A stretch of DNA of 64,000 nucleotides from Pseudoalteromonas sp. NC201 (GCF_002850255.1 NZ_CP022523.1:504485-568484), one strand, 5' to 3'; positions 36,478 to 46,881 are shown, counted from the first letter of the stretch. Made by a program: numbers and translations. The notes: generated by a model from the letters alone, not told the origin.

Positions 36478-39212
36478 TGTGTAAAGTCCATATCTAACCA
36501 TTTACCTAAGGTGTTTTTAAGCTCTTGTAATCGCACCGGTTTGCTAACATAGTCATTCATGCCACTATCTAAACAAAGCTCTTTATCCCCTTTCATAGCA
36601 GCGCCTGTGACGGCAACAATAGGAATGGCGCTGCGCTCTTCTTTGGACTCAAATGCGCGAATTAACTTAGTTAATTCATAGCCATCTATCTCCGGCATAT
36701 GGCAATCCGTCAACAAAAGCTGATATTGCTGGCTTTTATACATCGCCAAGGCCTCTTTGCCGTTATTGGCGATATCACAGGAAACTCCAAGTCTAGAAAG
36801 CTGTTTGACGATGAGTTTTTGGTTAAAGGGGTTGTCCTCGGCAAGGAGTATATGCTGCTTACCACTAGTATCCGATTCATCATCGGTAGGGCTAGATACT
36901 TTATCGTCTAGTGAAAGGAGCGCATCTAGTTCACTGAGATCGTTTAATTCACCTAAATCAGTCTCGTCACTTTGCTGACTTACTTTCAGCTTGCTCAATA
37001 ATTGGCCGATAGCGTATTGAGTCTGCGGTGCAATTGGTTTTGGTGTGGTTAACGCTGTACTGTTCAAGTTAGCAAACGCCTTTTCATCAACAAATACTAA
37101 CTCTGGAATAGGTGAGCGTATTTGCTCTGCAGAGGGGGCGGCTTGCGTTGTGACAGCACGAACAAGTGCAGTATCGTCAGTCTCTTTGATTTCACTGGGT
37201 GACTCGATGACTTTGATCTCATTGCAAAAATGCGTGCAGGCATTGTACAACTGAGTCAGCGCCAACGAACTCTGCCAAGGCGCATCACTTAACCAATAAA
37301 GCGTATTAAATATAATATTGGGTTGCTGCTGTGTTCTTGGACGCCAAATAGGAATGGTAATGGTGAAAGTTGAGCCTTCAGCGGATTTGCTTTTTAAGGC
37401 GACCTTGCCGCCCATTAAGTCAATAAGCTTGCCACATATTGCAAGCCCTAATCCGGTGCCGCCGTACTTTCTCGTGATAGAGCGTTCGGCTTGTGTAAAG
37501 GGGGTAAACAGTTTCTTTTGGACTTCTGGTGCAATGCCAATACCATTGTCTTCTATCTTAAATATCAAGTGAGATAAGGCTACGCCCTCGCACGCCCAGT
37601 GCACATTGATGGTGACTTTCGCACCGCCTTCTCTATCTGCAACGCTAAATTTGATGGCATTGCTGACAACGTTAAAGATAATTTGCCGCACTCTATTTTC
37701 ATCGCCAATCACTTCTAGCGGTAGCTTTATGTCCTCATGCACCGTTAATTTTACTGATTTGTCGCGCGCGTGGGCTTCGAAGGTTTTGATAATGTTATTG
37801 AGCATTTTGGAAGGGGAGAATGGGTAGCTTTCAAGCTCCATTTTCCCTTGTTCAACTTTGGCTAAGTCTAAAATGTCGTTCAATATTGAGACTAAATTAT
37901 TGGCTGAAATAGACGCAGTTTCTAAGAGTTCTTGGTTGTCTTCATCTAGATCTGAGAGCGCCATGAGATCTAAGGAGCCAATAATACCATTCATTGGGGT
38001 TCTGAGTTCATGGCTCATCATGGACAAAAAGTCTGATTTAGTGCGATTGGCCTGCTCGGCTTTAATAATCGCGGCTTCAAGATCGGCGGTGCGCTCTGCG
38101 ACGCGTTGTTCTAACTCTTGATTAATGTGTTGGAGCTTTTTCTGGGCAATATATACATCGGTTTGATCGATAACAACACCATCAATACGTGCTGGCTGAC
38201 CCTGTTCATCAAGTCCTACAACACCTTTGGCATACACTACAACAATGTCCTGGTCGTTAAGCAGGCCGCGATAGCGCTGTTCAAAGATTTTGCCTGAATT
38301 CAATGAGGCTTCTAGCGCTTGCGTAACACGTACTTTATCGTCGGGGTGAAGGCTTGCTTCCCAGAGGTGTAAATTGCCAATATCGTCTTCCGAAAGTTTA
38401 AAAATATCATTGGCCTGATGATCCCAATTCCAGATCCATTGATTCGCTACTCGTATTGCTCGCCAAGTACCTATTTTCCCCGCTTGCATCGCAAGTTCTT
38501 TACTTTCTTCTGCATCATGTAATGCGACTAACATATCTTTTTCGTGAGTACAGTCAGCTAAAATCCCATAAACACTGTGTGTGCGAATACAATACTTAAC
38601 TTGTTCTCCCTTAAATTCAAACCAATGAATTGTTCCTCTAACCTCAAGTCGGAACTCAAAATGCAGCATAAGTCCTTGCTCAATATGGTGAGCGAGTAGC
38701 TCGGCAAATAGCGGCTGATCTTCTTGGTAAATCATGCTTTTTAAGGTGTCCCAGTCAAGCTCTGCTGAGGCCGGGAGACCTATCAGTGATTTGAACTTAG
38801 GAGAAAAATACGCAGTCTTGTTTAGGAGGTCGTAGCACCAAACACCTAGGTTTGCGCTGTTAACGGCGTGGCGCAAAATTCGAGTTTGTTCGTCTTCTAA
38901 TGGATTTTGACAATAATAAGTAGAGAGCTCGGCAATATGTACAAATATTTCGTTACTGCGAACATCATAAAACGACAGCAAAAATTGTACGTTTGGTGAT
39001 GTGCGCAACGACACTTGTATCAAAGAACCATCAGCAATCGTCTTTTGCTGTTCTTCTACGCATAAAGGAAAGATGAATAAGTCTTCAAGATGTTTATTGA
39101 TGACGTTATCGACGGGAGCGAACAGTTTTTCCGCAACGGCGGTTGTGTGACTGACATACCACTCAGATGTAACAATCAAAATTGGCATACTGTCTTTTAG
39201 TGCTGTTAGCAT
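36474..39212 (-). CDS. Hybrid sensor histidine kinase (PAS-PAS-HisKA-HATPase-REC)
   Basis: The ATG at 39212, with GGGGGGA 5 nt upstream, gives 912 residues. The order is an N-terminal PAS-like region, two PAS/PAC domains (about 110-245 and 250-370), a coiled coil, HisKA with His401 in MSHELRTPMNG, HATPase with DNGIGI and GGTGLGLAI, a variable linker, and a receiver with Asp836 in LTDCHMPEIDG. There are no membrane spans, so it is likely a soluble sensor. The Hpt domain is encoded separately by the overlapping downstream gene. Confidence 0.87.
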   Translation of the reverse strand: MLTALKDSMPILIVTSEWYVSHTTAVAEKLFAPVDNVINKHLEDLFIFPLCVEEQQKTIADGSLIQVSLRTSPNVQFLLSFYDVRSNEIFVHIAELSTYYCQNPLEDEQTRILRHAVNSANLGVWCYDLLNKTAYFSPKFKSLIGLPASAELDWDTLKSMIYQEDQPLFAELLAHHIEQGLMLHFEFRLEVRGTIHWFEFKGEQVKYCIRTHSVYGILADCTHEKDMLVALHDAEESKELAMQAGKIGTWRAIRVANQWIWNWDHQANDIFKLSEDDIGNLHLWEASLHPDDKVRVTQALEASLNSGKIFEQRYRGLLNDQDIVVVYAKGVVGLDEQGQPARIDGVVIDQTDVYIAQKKLQHINQELEQRVAERTADLEAAIIKAEQANRTKSDFLSMMSHELRTPMNGIIGSLDLMALSDLDEDNQELLETASISANNLVSILNDILDLAKVEQGKMELESYPFSPSKMLNNIIKTFEAHARDKSVKLTVHEDIKLPLEVIGDENRVRQIIFNVVSNAIKFSVADREGGAKVTINVHWACEGVALSHLIFKIEDNGIGIAPEVQKKLFTPFTQAERSITRKYGGTGLGLAICGKLIDLMGGKVALKSKSAEGSTFTITIPIWRPRTQQQPNIIFNTLYWLSDAPWQSSLALTQLYNACTHFCNEIKVIESPSEIKETDDTALVRAVTTQAAPSAEQIRSPIPELVFVDEKAFANLNSTALTTPKPIAPQTQYAIGQLLSKLKVSQQSDETDLGELNDLSELDALLSLDDKVSSPTDDESDTSGKQHILLAEDNPFNQKLIVKQLSRLGVSCDIANNGKEALAMYKSQQYQLLLTDCHMPEIDGYELTKLIRAFESKEERSAIPIVAVTGAAMKGDKELCLDSGMNDYVSKPVRLQELKNTLGKWLDMDFTQ

Positions 39213-39541
39213 CGTATCCCCCCATAATATCCTCATAAAACAATATAGCAGTTCATGATTAACTTGCTGGATTTGTGGTCAATCTAGAGAGGTTTAGGAG
39301 AATGTGTAAAGCTTGTAGATCGTAGAAGTTTGAGTCTAAGTACGGTATTCATGAGACCCACAGGCATACCGATGCGCACGGTAATACTGAACTGAGCGAA
39401 TGGCTTAGAAAGAATCGGCTATAAACGATGACGGATTTCACGTTGAGACTAAGCGATTTGCTATATCAAGTCTATAAACTGTAATATGTCTTTGTACCCC
39501 AAAAAGGGTGATATGGTTAAAAATAATAAAAGGATTCCAAG
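39213..39541. other. Intergenic gap
   Basis: About 330 bp between the divergent hybrid kinase and SnoaL-like genes. No gene, terminator or clear palindrome is visible; promoters for both flanking genes are expected. Confidence 0.4.
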
Positions 39542-39991
39542 TTGAAACGTTATTTATCAGTGGTCATCGCAGGCTCACTCAACGCACTTACGTATAGTGG
39601 CCAAGCTTATGCACAGCAAGACCTGACTAATGAGGAGAATATCACCGCGATTGTTGAGCAACAGGTAGCGGCCTATAACAAGCGAGATATAGATGCATTC
39701 GTCGCAACGTATCACGATGATGTAGAAATTCACTACTTTCCTGGTGGAATAGCGTATTCCGGGAAAGAAAAACTGAAGAAAACCTATACACAGCTTTTTA
39801 ATAGGGTCACTTGCCTGAGCGCCAAAATAAGTAACAGAGAGATCCAAGGGCGCTTTGTTGTAGATACTGAGGTTATAGAGTTTTGTCTAATGCGTGATGG
39901 TGAGGAATATAAATCAAATTATAAAGCCATCGCGACCTATGAAGTCGTCGATGGATTGATTAAGAGAGTCTTATTCTTAAAAGAAAAATAG
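39542..39991 (+). CDS. Exported SnoaL/NTF2-like protein
   Basis: The 149-residue protein starts at a TTG with AAGGA 8 nt upstream. A signal peptide (about residues 1-24, ending AYAQQ) precedes an NTF2/SnoaL-like cone domain with VAAYNKRDIDAFVATYHDDVEI. Homologues include periplasmic steroid-isomerase-like proteins of unknown role. It is monocistronic. Confidence 0.72.
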   Translation: MKRYLSVVIAGSLNALTYSGQAYAQQDLTNEENITAIVEQQVAAYNKRDIDAFVATYHDDVEIHYFPGGIAYSGKEKLKKTYTQLFNRVTCLSAKISNREIQGRFVVDTEVIEFCLMRDGEEYKSNYKAIATYEVVDGLIKRVLFLKEK

Positions 39992-40054
39992 TCAGCAGTG
40001 TAAAGCAAGATTTTGCTTTCCTCTAACCGTACGAGTACCACATTACTCAGTGGA

Positions 40055-40945
40055 TTACACCGCCTCTACATTGAGTCTTTCTGCGAGTAGCTGGCGCTGA
40101 GTATTTAACCCCCTGTAGTCTCTAAGTCCTGCGATAAGTGCCCTGATTAATACGGTATCGGGGTTTTTACTTTGTAGTTGAGCTTCCAATAGAGCGATTG
40201 TGTGGTCTACGATCTCACGCTTTTGTGGTGTGAGTTTTAGCTTCTGAGACTTTTCTTGGAGCTGTATAAAAGCTTGTTGGATTTTTTGTTCGTGGAGTTG
40301 TCGTTTTTTGGCTTCGATCTCTTTTTGGGACGGGAAGTCCTGCTCGGTTAATACCGGCAACAGTGCTTGATTTGGTAGCGCTGTACAAATTGAGTCCATA
40401 CATGAGACTACCCAATTAACCAGCTTTTCAGTGTCGAAATCAATACCTTCGATCACGGGAAGCGAAAGGTAGTTAGCTATAATGCCATCAAGCGTCATCG
40501 CGAGATCGGTTTTCCATGGACGAACTTGCTCGCCATAGTTTTCAAGTAAAAAGCCTTCTTGTAGCGTAAGCCACGTTAAGCGAAACTCTTGATAGAACAT
40601 GATCAAGTTATTTGAAAAGCTCAGTGACTCCTCCTGCAATAAGAGTTGAAACATCGCTTGGTACTGCTGTAAATCTTCGTGCTGGAAGCGGATTTGTTGT
40701 TTTAACTTGGCAATTGGAGTCAATTTATCACTTTCTAATATCGCTCTTATTTTATCCAGCAGATCCGCTGTTTGACTCTCAAAAACGGCTAATAGTAGTT
40801 CGTCTTTTGACTTAAAGTGTAAGTAGATAGCACCTTTCGAAATGCCCACCTTATCGGCGATAGTTTGCATGCTAAAGGCACTATCGCCCTCAGCTAAAAG
40901 TAACTGCTCCGCGCATGCTAGTATTAATTTCCGCTTATCAGACAT
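40055..40945 (-). CDS. TetR-family transcriptional regulator
   Basis: The 296-residue protein has an N-terminal TetR helix-turn-helix (TIADKVGISKGAIYLHFKSKDELL, about residues 26-49) and an unusually long C-terminal part (typical members are about 200 residues), including a basic coiled segment near 200-235. AGGAGGAG precedes the ATG. It is divergent from the ABC exporter, with a large palindrome between them, so it is very likely its repressor. Confidence 0.87.
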   Translation of the reverse strand: MSDKRKLILACAEQLLLAEGDSAFSMQTIADKVGISKGAIYLHFKSKDELLLAVFESQTADLLDKIRAILESDKLTPIAKLKQQIRFQHEDLQQYQAMFQLLLQEESLSFSNNLIMFYQEFRLTWLTLQEGFLLENYGEQVRPWKTDLAMTLDGIIANYLSLPVIEGIDFDTEKLVNWVVSCMDSICTALPNQALLPVLTEQDFPSQKEIEAKKRQLHEQKIQQAFIQLQEKSQKLKLTPQKREIVDHTIALLEAQLQSKNPDTVLIRALIAGLRDYRGLNTQRQLLAERLNVEAV

Positions 40946-40974
40946 AGCTCCTCCTGTTCACATTGCAGTATACA

Positions 40975-41014
40975 GTCAATTTAAAAATGACCAATAGGTC
41001 AATTTTAAATTGAC
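40975..41014. promoter_or_regulatory. Likely TetR operator: 40-bp near-perfect palindrome
   Basis: Two 18-bp arms, 40975-40992 and 40997-41014, are complementary at 17 of 18 positions around the centre AATA. The core reads TGACCAATAGGTCA. A further half-site AGGTCAAT lies at about 41028-41035. The position between the divergent TetR and exporter genes marks it as the shared operator. Confidence 0.72.
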
Positions 41015-41070
41015 TAAGTCCAAAAATAGGTCAATTATTATATTGTCTATTCAACGGGGACATAATAATT

Positions 41071-42801
41071 ATGAACAATACATCATCTTTAATTCAACTA
41101 GTCAGGCGTACGCGGCCAAGTCGCCTATTACTATCAACTCTGGTTTTGTTTACACTGATCTCTAGTATTTTAGGTTTATTAGTGCCTTTGCAAACGAAAA
41201 ATCTGCTGGAAGAACTTGGAGAAAATGGTCATTTTTCAAATGAACAGGTAGTCATATTAATTATGGTATTAGTATTTTCCGCTGTGCTAACAGGGTTGAT
41301 GACTTATATCATGGGTAAAATTGGCAATGAGCAAAAGCTTAAATTACGCGGAGACCTTTTTCAGCACCTCATTCGTTTGCCTGTTTCTTTCTTTGATAAC
41401 ACAAGGGCTGGGGAGCCGGCGAATCGCATCGTAAAAGACACTGAAATTATTGAAAACCTAGTGAGTGAGCAGTCTGTATCTTTTATATCTGGTGTAGTTT
41501 CATTATTTGGTTCTTTTATTATTCTATGGTTTTTAGACTGGCAAATGACACTCGTGATGCTCAGTGCAGTTACGGTTAGTTTTCTGATTATCTTACCGTT
41601 TTCCGTAAGACTGACGGATCTGTCTAAGTCATTACAAGATACTGAAGCCTCTATGCTAGGAAGGTTAACCGAGCTGTTTGCTAATATCCGCTTAATAAGA
41701 GCACAAGGTGCAGAGAAAACAGAAGCTAAAAATAATAACAATGAATTGAAGTCACTCTATAAAACCGCAATGTCAGAACATACGCTCTTAGCTACCATGG
41801 GCGCATTGGTGAATTTAGTGATCATGGCTTCGATAGTGTTAGTACTAGGGTTTGGCGCATCAAGGGTTGCCAACGGTGCGATGACCCTAGGCGCTTTTGT
41901 TGCGTTTATTATGTTTTTACTGAACATTGTGTTGCCGATGGGGCAGTTAAGCATGGTGGTAGCCGCTTTTAATAAAGCAAAAGGAGCGGCCGTTCGTATT
42001 AATGAGATCTTAGCAACGACACCACCAAATGAAAGTGGTCATACGATTAGCCTGACTGATAAGTCAATTTATTTTCGCAATTTATCTTTTAGTTATGCTA
42101 ATGATAAACCGGTATTTAAAAGCTTGAGCTGTGAATTCTTAAGTGGAAAAACGACCGCTATAGTTGGGCCATCAGGAGTTGGTAAGTCTACACTCTTTGC
42201 TTTGTTGCAGGGCTTTTATCAGGCGCAACGTGGTTACATTGAAATTGCTGGGCTTAATGTTGAAGAGTTAGACCGAGCCAATTTAAGAGCGCAAATTGGC
42301 TACGTTGCGCAAGAGAGCCCGCTGTTGTGCGGCACCTTATATGAAAACTTGGTCTACGGTGCTTTTAAGGCAATAGATGATGAACAATTACAGCATGCCA
42401 TTACCACGGCCGATTTAGCAGAGTTTATAGCGACACTACCTGATGGGTTGAATACTCAAATTGGTGAGCGTGGCATTACTTTGTCTGGCGGACAAAGGCA
42501 ACGAGTTGCATTAGCGCGAGCACTATTAAAAGACCCTGCATTGCTGCTGTTGGATGAAGCAACGGCAAGCCTTGATTCACAAAGTGAAGCAGCTATTCAA
42601 ATTGCCCTGAAAAATGCAAAAAAAGGTCGTACTACAATTATCGCCGCGCATCGGCTCAGTACGGTTATGGATGCTGATAATATTATCGTCATTAACAAAG
42701 GTGAGATTGAGTCACAGGGAGATCATCAGTATTTGATGCAACACTCTTCGCTTTACCAAAGCTTAGTGAATAAACAGTTCAACCTTCAAGCTGCAAGCTA
42801 A
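41071..42801 (+). CDS. ABC exporter, fused membrane and ATPase domains
   Basis: The 576-residue half-transporter of the MsbA/BmrA/LmrA type has six membrane spans in residues about 18-300. The ATPase has Walker A GPSGVGKST (about 371-379), signature LSGGQRQR, Walker B LLLLDEAT and the H-loop AAHRLST. It should function as a homodimer exporting drugs or lipids. It is divergent from the TetR gene, which fits a drug-inducible efflux pump. Confidence 0.87.
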   Translation: MNNTSSLIQLVRRTRPSRLLLSTLVLFTLISSILGLLVPLQTKNLLEELGENGHFSNEQVVILIMVLVFSAVLTGLMTYIMGKIGNEQKLKLRGDLFQHLIRLPVSFFDNTRAGEPANRIVKDTEIIENLVSEQSVSFISGVVSLFGSFIILWFLDWQMTLVMLSAVTVSFLIILPFSVRLTDLSKSLQDTEASMLGRLTELFANIRLIRAQGAEKTEAKNNNNELKSLYKTAMSEHTLLATMGALVNLVIMASIVLVLGFGASRVANGAMTLGAFVAFIMFLLNIVLPMGQLSMVVAAFNKAKGAAVRINEILATTPPNESGHTISLTDKSIYFRNLSFSYANDKPVFKSLSCEFLSGKTTAIVGPSGVGKSTLFALLQGFYQAQRGYIEIAGLNVEELDRANLRAQIGYVAQESPLLCGTLYENLVYGAFKAIDDEQLQHAITTADLAEFIATLPDGLNTQIGERGITLSGGQRQRVALARALLKDPALLLLDEATASLDSQSEAAIQIALKNAKKGRTTIIAAHRLSTVMDADNIIVINKGEIESQGDHQYLMQHSSLYQSLVNKQFNLQAAS

Positions 42802-42875
42802 TAACTTTGGTTGAGGCCCGTTAGTTGGATAGGTGGAAAGTGAATGAACAGTAATGTCATTGGTAAAAGATTGAA

Positions 42876-43144
42876 TTAGGGCCTGTTGACCTTTGCTGTT
42901 TGATTTTTGTTCTCCTGAGTGTGTTTTGGTCGCGACGCTCGACTTGCCGCCTAGTAATCTAGGCAAAAGTTGAGCAACAATGAACAAAGCGCACTCAGGT
43001 GAACCCAAAGGGCAGCGCTTGATTGGCATTTCTACTGTGTTATCGCCTGACTCACATAGAACAACTATGCTACGCAGGCTCTGCCTTGTATAAATACCAA
43101 TCAAACTGCTGCAAAAACAAACTTGAAAGATAAACAGGCCCTAA
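42876..43144. mobile_element. MITE with AGGGCCTGTT terminal inverted repeats
   Basis: The 269-bp segment begins TTAGGGCCTGTT and ends AACAGGCCCTAA, with further imperfect pairing inward (GTTTGATTTTTG against CAAAAACAAACT). It has an internal inverted pair GATTGGCATTT/ATACCAATCA. There is no ORF. TTA/TAA flanks may be a target duplication. It is a non-autonomous element. Confidence 0.65.
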
Positions 43145-43290
43145 TACTTTTTGATGTTTTTTTGAAGTGATATAGCACTAAAAGTTTAGGTGTGATAAAA
43201 AGTAATCATATTTAACTAAGTGCTATTTTTGTTTTTGGTTAAAAAGGATTGGTTTTTAGGGAAGGCAAATTAATTTTCGTAGGTTTGTTT

Positions 43291-43473
43291 ATGCCCCATA
43301 GAGCATCACACACAAGTTCGCATACCTCTATTCCGCTGATTGTAGCGCTAACAAGCGTGTTGTTATTACTGACTTTACTGAGCTTTCCAAGCAAGAGCAA
43401 ACAGTCTGTAGAAACCAAAGTAACAATACTTAAGAGCGGCGCGATAAAGCATGATGCTCGCCAGACAGAATAA
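43291..43473 (+). CDS. Possible 60-residue single-span membrane protein
   Basis: A 60-codon frame starts at ATG 43291. It encodes a His/Ser-rich N-terminus, one hydrophobic span (LIVALTSVLLLLTLLSF, about residues 16-32) and a basic tail. The ribosome site is weak (GTAGG) and no family is known. The composition is protein-like, but support is limited. Confidence 0.4.
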   Translation: MPHRASHTSSHTSIPLIVALTSVLLLLTLLSFPSKSKQSVETKVTILKSGAIKHDARQTE

Positions 43474-43753
43474 GAATGAAAAATTCTTATTTACCTAAAA
43501 GTATCTAATTCATACCATCACCTTACACTTTGTAACAGTTCAGAGTTCTTATATTTTATTTATTTAAAACAGATTGTTACTTTATTTTTATAGCGATATT
43601 ATCAAATTTCCGCAGGCATTCAGCCCATCATCTCACCTCGATAATTTGCTTATTATTTCTAACTCGGTATAGTTTGACGTCGGTCAGAATAGTAATAATA
43701 TTGCTCACGTTTATGGGCGCAGGACAAATTGGCCTTACTTCTCAGAGGCAGGT
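43474..43753. other. Intergenic gap
   Basis: 280 AT-rich bases before the acetyltransferase gene. No gene, hairpin or RNA was recognised; promoter sequences are expected near 43700. Confidence 0.4.
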
Positions 43754-44215
43754 ATGCAATTAATTCAGTTAAAGTCAGATGACCCACAAGTAGTCGCGGT
43801 GTTTTCTGAAATCGATAAGCTTATGAACAGCTTATATCCAATCGCAAGTGCACAGTCTTTATCAATAGAAGAAATTAACCAACCTAACGTGTATGCCGTT
43901 GGCTTACAAAATGAAGAGGGCATTGTAGCGTGCGGTGCGATTGTAAAGCAGTTTGATAAAACCTTATACGGTGAAATTAAACGCTTATACGTAAAACCTA
44001 GCTATCGAGGTAAAGGGCTTTCTAAACGTATTATGCAAATTTTGCTTCACTATGCGGGTGAAGCGCAGATCCCACTTATTCGGCTGGAAACCGGCTCTAA
44101 GCAAGCCAGTGCGATAAGTCTTTATGAGAGCTTGGGATTTGAGCGATGTGAACGCTTTGGTATGTACCGCGACAACCCGTTAAGTGTTTTTATGGCGTTA
44201 TCACTAAAATCTTAA
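43754..44215 (+). CDS. GNAT-family N-acetyltransferase
   Basis: The 153-residue protein has the GNAT fold with the acetyl-CoA-binding motif A in KRLYVKPSYRGKGLSKRIMQ (R-G-x-G at about 94-97) and motif B SLYESLGFERCERFG. The substrate is unknown. It overlaps the convergent Rof-like gene by 12 bp at its 3' end. Confidence 0.83.
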   Translation: MQLIQLKSDDPQVVAVFSEIDKLMNSLYPIASAQSLSIEEINQPNVYAVGLQNEEGIVACGAIVKQFDKTLYGEIKRLYVKPSYRGKGLSKRIMQILLHYAGEAQIPLIRLETGSKQASAISLYESLGFERCERFGMYRDNPLSVFMALSLKS

Positions 44216-44443
44216 TGTAGTAAAATAGGGGTTGTCAGTATCGGCCGAGATACTGGCAATTTCTGTCAGCACCATGGTGACTGGTTGGCTTTCTTGTTCT
44301 AAAACTAAACACTCCTGAGCGTCGACTATAGTCGTGTTTTTGCAGCTGCCACGCACAACTTCACCACCTTTCATCTCAATAGTAACCACTAGGCGTTTTA
44401 GGCACGCCAGCTCGATATAATCATACTGTTGGCAACTGATCAT
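44204..44443 (-). CDS. rof: Rho-binding antiterminator (Rof/YaeO-like)
   Basis: The 79-residue protein starts MISCQQYDYIELACL, the signature N-terminus of the Rof/YaeO family. It continues with an Sm-like beta-barrel (VVTIEMKGGEVVRGSCKNT). Family members bind Rho and inhibit termination. The gene converges on and overlaps the acetyltransferase. Confidence 0.8.
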   Translation of the reverse strand: MISCQQYDYIELACLKRLVVTIEMKGGEVVRGSCKNTTIVDAQECLVLEQESQPVTMVLTEIASISADTDNPYFTTLRF

Positions 44444-44463
44444 AGATAAGTTCTTATTTGAAT

Positions 44464-44492
44464 AAAGCCACCTGCTTGTACAGATGGCTTTT
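44464..44492 (-). terminator. Probable terminator after the prolyl oligopeptidase gene
   Basis: AAAGCCAcCTG and CAGaTGGCTTTT form a stem with one mismatch just downstream of the oligopeptidase stop, with a short T-rich stretch on the minus strand. Confidence 0.5.
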
Positions 44493-44508
44493 CAAGCTTG
44501 GCTTATGC

Positions 44509-46650
44509 TTAAAGAGACTTAATTCCCATATTGTAAAGCGTAAAGCCATAAATATCGGCATACTGTTCAATCGTCTTGCTTATTGGTGTGCCTGCGCCGT
44601 GTCCGGCATTGGTTTCGATACGAATAAGCGTCGGATTCGGACCTGTGTGTTTGCTTTGTAGCTCAGCTGCAAACTTGTAAGAGTGTGCAGGTACTACGCG
44701 GTCGTCATGGTCACCTGTTGTGATCATGGTTGCTGGATAATCTACGCCAGCCTTTACGTTATGTACAGGTGAATAACCTTTCAGGTACTCAAACATCTCT
44801 TTGTTGTCTTCCGCTGTACCATAATCGTAAGCCCAGCCAGCTCCTGCAGTAAAAGTGTGGTAACGCAGCATATCAAGTACCCCAACCGCAGGTACAGCCA
44901 CTTTGAATAAATCTGGACGTTGCAACATCGTTGCACCTACTAACAAACCACCGTTCGAACCACCGTTAATTGCAAGCTTTTCACTTGAAGTATAATTTTC
45001 AGATACTAAGTATTCGCCTGCAGCAATAAAGTCATCAAAGACGTTTTGTTTCTGCATTTGAGTACCTGCTTTGTGCCATTTTTTGCCATATTCGCCACCG
45101 CCACGTAAGTTTGCTACAGCATAAACACCACCTAGCTCCAACCACGCTGCACGTGTAGGGCTAAAGTAAGGCTTAAGACTGACATTAAACCCACCATAAC
45201 CGTACAACAGAGTTGGGTTGTTACCATCCAGTTTCAGCCCTTTTTTATGGGTGATGATCATCGGTACGCGGGTGCCATCTTTCGAGGTGTAAAAAACCTG
45301 TTTAGACACGTAAGCATCTGAATCAAAATCTACTTTATCTGAGCTATATAATTCGCTGACGCCAGATTTTGCATCGAAAGCAAAGATAGATCTCGGGGTG
45401 TTGTAGTTAGTGAATGAGTAATAAAGTACTTTATCTTCTTCCTCACCGCTAAAGCCACTCACAGTGCCTACACCTGGAAGCGCAATGTCACGGATCAGTT
45501 TACCTTTGAAGTCATATTGTTTTACCAATGAAATTGCATCTTTGATGTAAGTCGCAAATAGGTAACCTGAACCTGTTGAAACCGATAGTACATTGTTGGT
45601 TTCTGGGATCACATCTTGCCAGTTTTTTGGTTGTGGCTGTTTCGCATTAACTTTAACGATACGACGGTTCGGCGCATCTAAGTTCGTGCTTAGGAACAAT
45701 GTGTCGCCTTCACTGTGGATCACGCTGGTATCAGAGTTGGTATGATCTAAAATTGTTACCCAGTCACTATCTGGTTTGCTTAAGTCACGAATAAATAGCT
45801 TGTTACCTGAGGTAGATACCGCAGCAGAGATCACCAAATATTTTTTATCGTCTGTTACACCACCATAAACATAGCGGTGTTTTTGCGCATCAGTGGCACC
45901 AAAAATGACCTTGTCTTGAACTTGAGGTGTTCCAATCTTGTGGTAATACACCTTATGTTGGTCAGTTTTTGCAGAAAGTTCACTGCCTTTAGGTTTGTCA
46001 TAGCTTGAGTAGTAAAAGCCTTCATTACCAAACCACGAAATACCACTAAACTTAACGTCTACCAGCGTTTCACCAACCTGCTCTTTTGTTTCGGCGTTAA
46101 GCACAATCACTTTACGCCAGTCACTTCCACCTTCGGAAATTTGATAAGCCACCAATGAGGCGTCTTTACTAAAACTTAATCCTGCAAGCGATGTTGTGCC
46201 ATCGTCGCTCATGGTGTTTGGATCTAAAAATACCTCAGCCTCACCACCTTCTTTTTGGCGGTACAAAACACTTTGGTTTTGCAGCCCATCATTTTTGTAG
46301 AAATAGGTATAGTTGCCGTGTTTAAAAGGTTGAGAAACACGCTCGTAATCAAGTAGTTCGGTGAGGCGCTTTTCGATGTCTTTACGATATGGAATTTGCG
46401 ATAAATATGCCTGTGTTGCCTCGTTTTGTGATTTTACCCACGCTGCGGTTTCTGCACTTTTATCGTCTTCTAACCAGCGATATGGATCCGCTACTTGCGT
46501 GCCAAAGTAGTTGTCTACAACGGTGCCTGTTTTAGTGATTGGATATTTCACAGATTGTGTCAATGCCGCATTATTGGATTGTTCATTTTCGGTATTAACA
46601 CATCCGACAAGCGCAAGCGCTACGGCTCCAGCTAGTATCTTCTTTATCAT
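44509..46650 (-). CDS. Prolyl oligopeptidase, S9A lipoprotein
   Basis: The 713-residue protein begins with a lipoprotein signal ([12 protein letters not shown], Cys17). A seven-bladed propeller (about 75-430) precedes the alpha/beta-hydrolase domain, with nucleophile Ser565 in NGGSNGGL, acid in GDHDDRVVP (about 646-654) and His684 in NAGHGAG. It cleaves short proline-containing peptides, probably in the periplasm. It is a single-gene unit. Confidence 0.92.
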   Translation of the reverse strand: MIKKILAGAVALALVGCVNTENEQSNNAALTQSVKYPITKTGTVVDNYFGTQVADPYRWLEDDKSAETAAWVKSQNEATQAYLSQIPYRKDIEKRLTELLDYERVSQPFKHGNYTYFYKNDGLQNQSVLYRQKEGGEAEVFLDPNTMSDDGTTSLAGLSFSKDASLVAYQISEGGSDWRKVIVLNAETKEQVGETLVDVKFSGISWFGNEGFYYSSYDKPKGSELSAKTDQHKVYYHKIGTPQVQDKVIFGATDAQKHRYVYGGVTDDKKYLVISAAVSTSGNKLFIRDLSKPDSDWVTILDHTNSDTSVIHSEGDTLFLSTNLDAPNRRIVKVNAKQPQPKNWQDVIPETNNVLSVSTGSGYLFATYIKDAISLVKQYDFKGKLIRDIALPGVGTVSGFSGEEEDKVLYYSFTNYNTPRSIFAFDAKSGVSELYSSDKVDFDSDAYVSKQVFYTSKDGTRVPMIITHKKGLKLDGNNPTLLYGYGGFNVSLKPYFSPTRAAWLELGGVYAVANLRGGGEYGKKWHKAGTQMQKQNVFDDFIAAGEYLVSENYTSSEKLAINGGSNGGLLVGATMLQRPDLFKVAVPAVGVLDMLRYHTFTAGAGWAYDYGTAEDNKEMFEYLKGYSPVHNVKAGVDYPATMITTGDHDDRVVPAHSYKFAAELQSKHTGPNPTLIRIETNAGHGAGTPISKTIEQYADIYGFTLYNMGIKSL

Positions 46651-46809
46651 GGTGGGGGTTCCTATTGGTTCTTATTAGCTACGATCTTGCCGCAGTTTCT
46701 TGCGCTTTACTCAGCAATAAAACTTTTTGGTGCGGCATTTTTTATTGAGCACTTCTCAGTGTTGGGCACTAGTCGTGCTACGAGAATAGTGTGGATTTTA
46801 GTGGAGTCG

Positions 46810-46842
46810 GTGTATTTGTCTACAAATTGTAGACAAATACAC
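46810..46842. promoter_or_regulatory. 33-bp perfect palindrome upstream of the oligopeptidase gene
   Basis: Arms 46810-46825 (starting GTGTATTTGTCTACAA) and 46827-46842 are perfectly complementary around a single A. There is no T-tract, so an operator is more likely than a terminator. It lies 160 bp upstream of the oligopeptidase start and 40 bp after the DUF3833 stop, so either role is possible. Confidence 0.5.
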
Positions 46843-46881
46843 GAGTAAGAAGGTTAAATTGAAGTTGATTTGGCGTAATTA

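Noticed and set aside
40003..40020. AAAGCAA/TTGCTTT hairpin after the SnoaL-like gene
   Set aside because: Short stem with no proper U-tract; not listed as a terminator.
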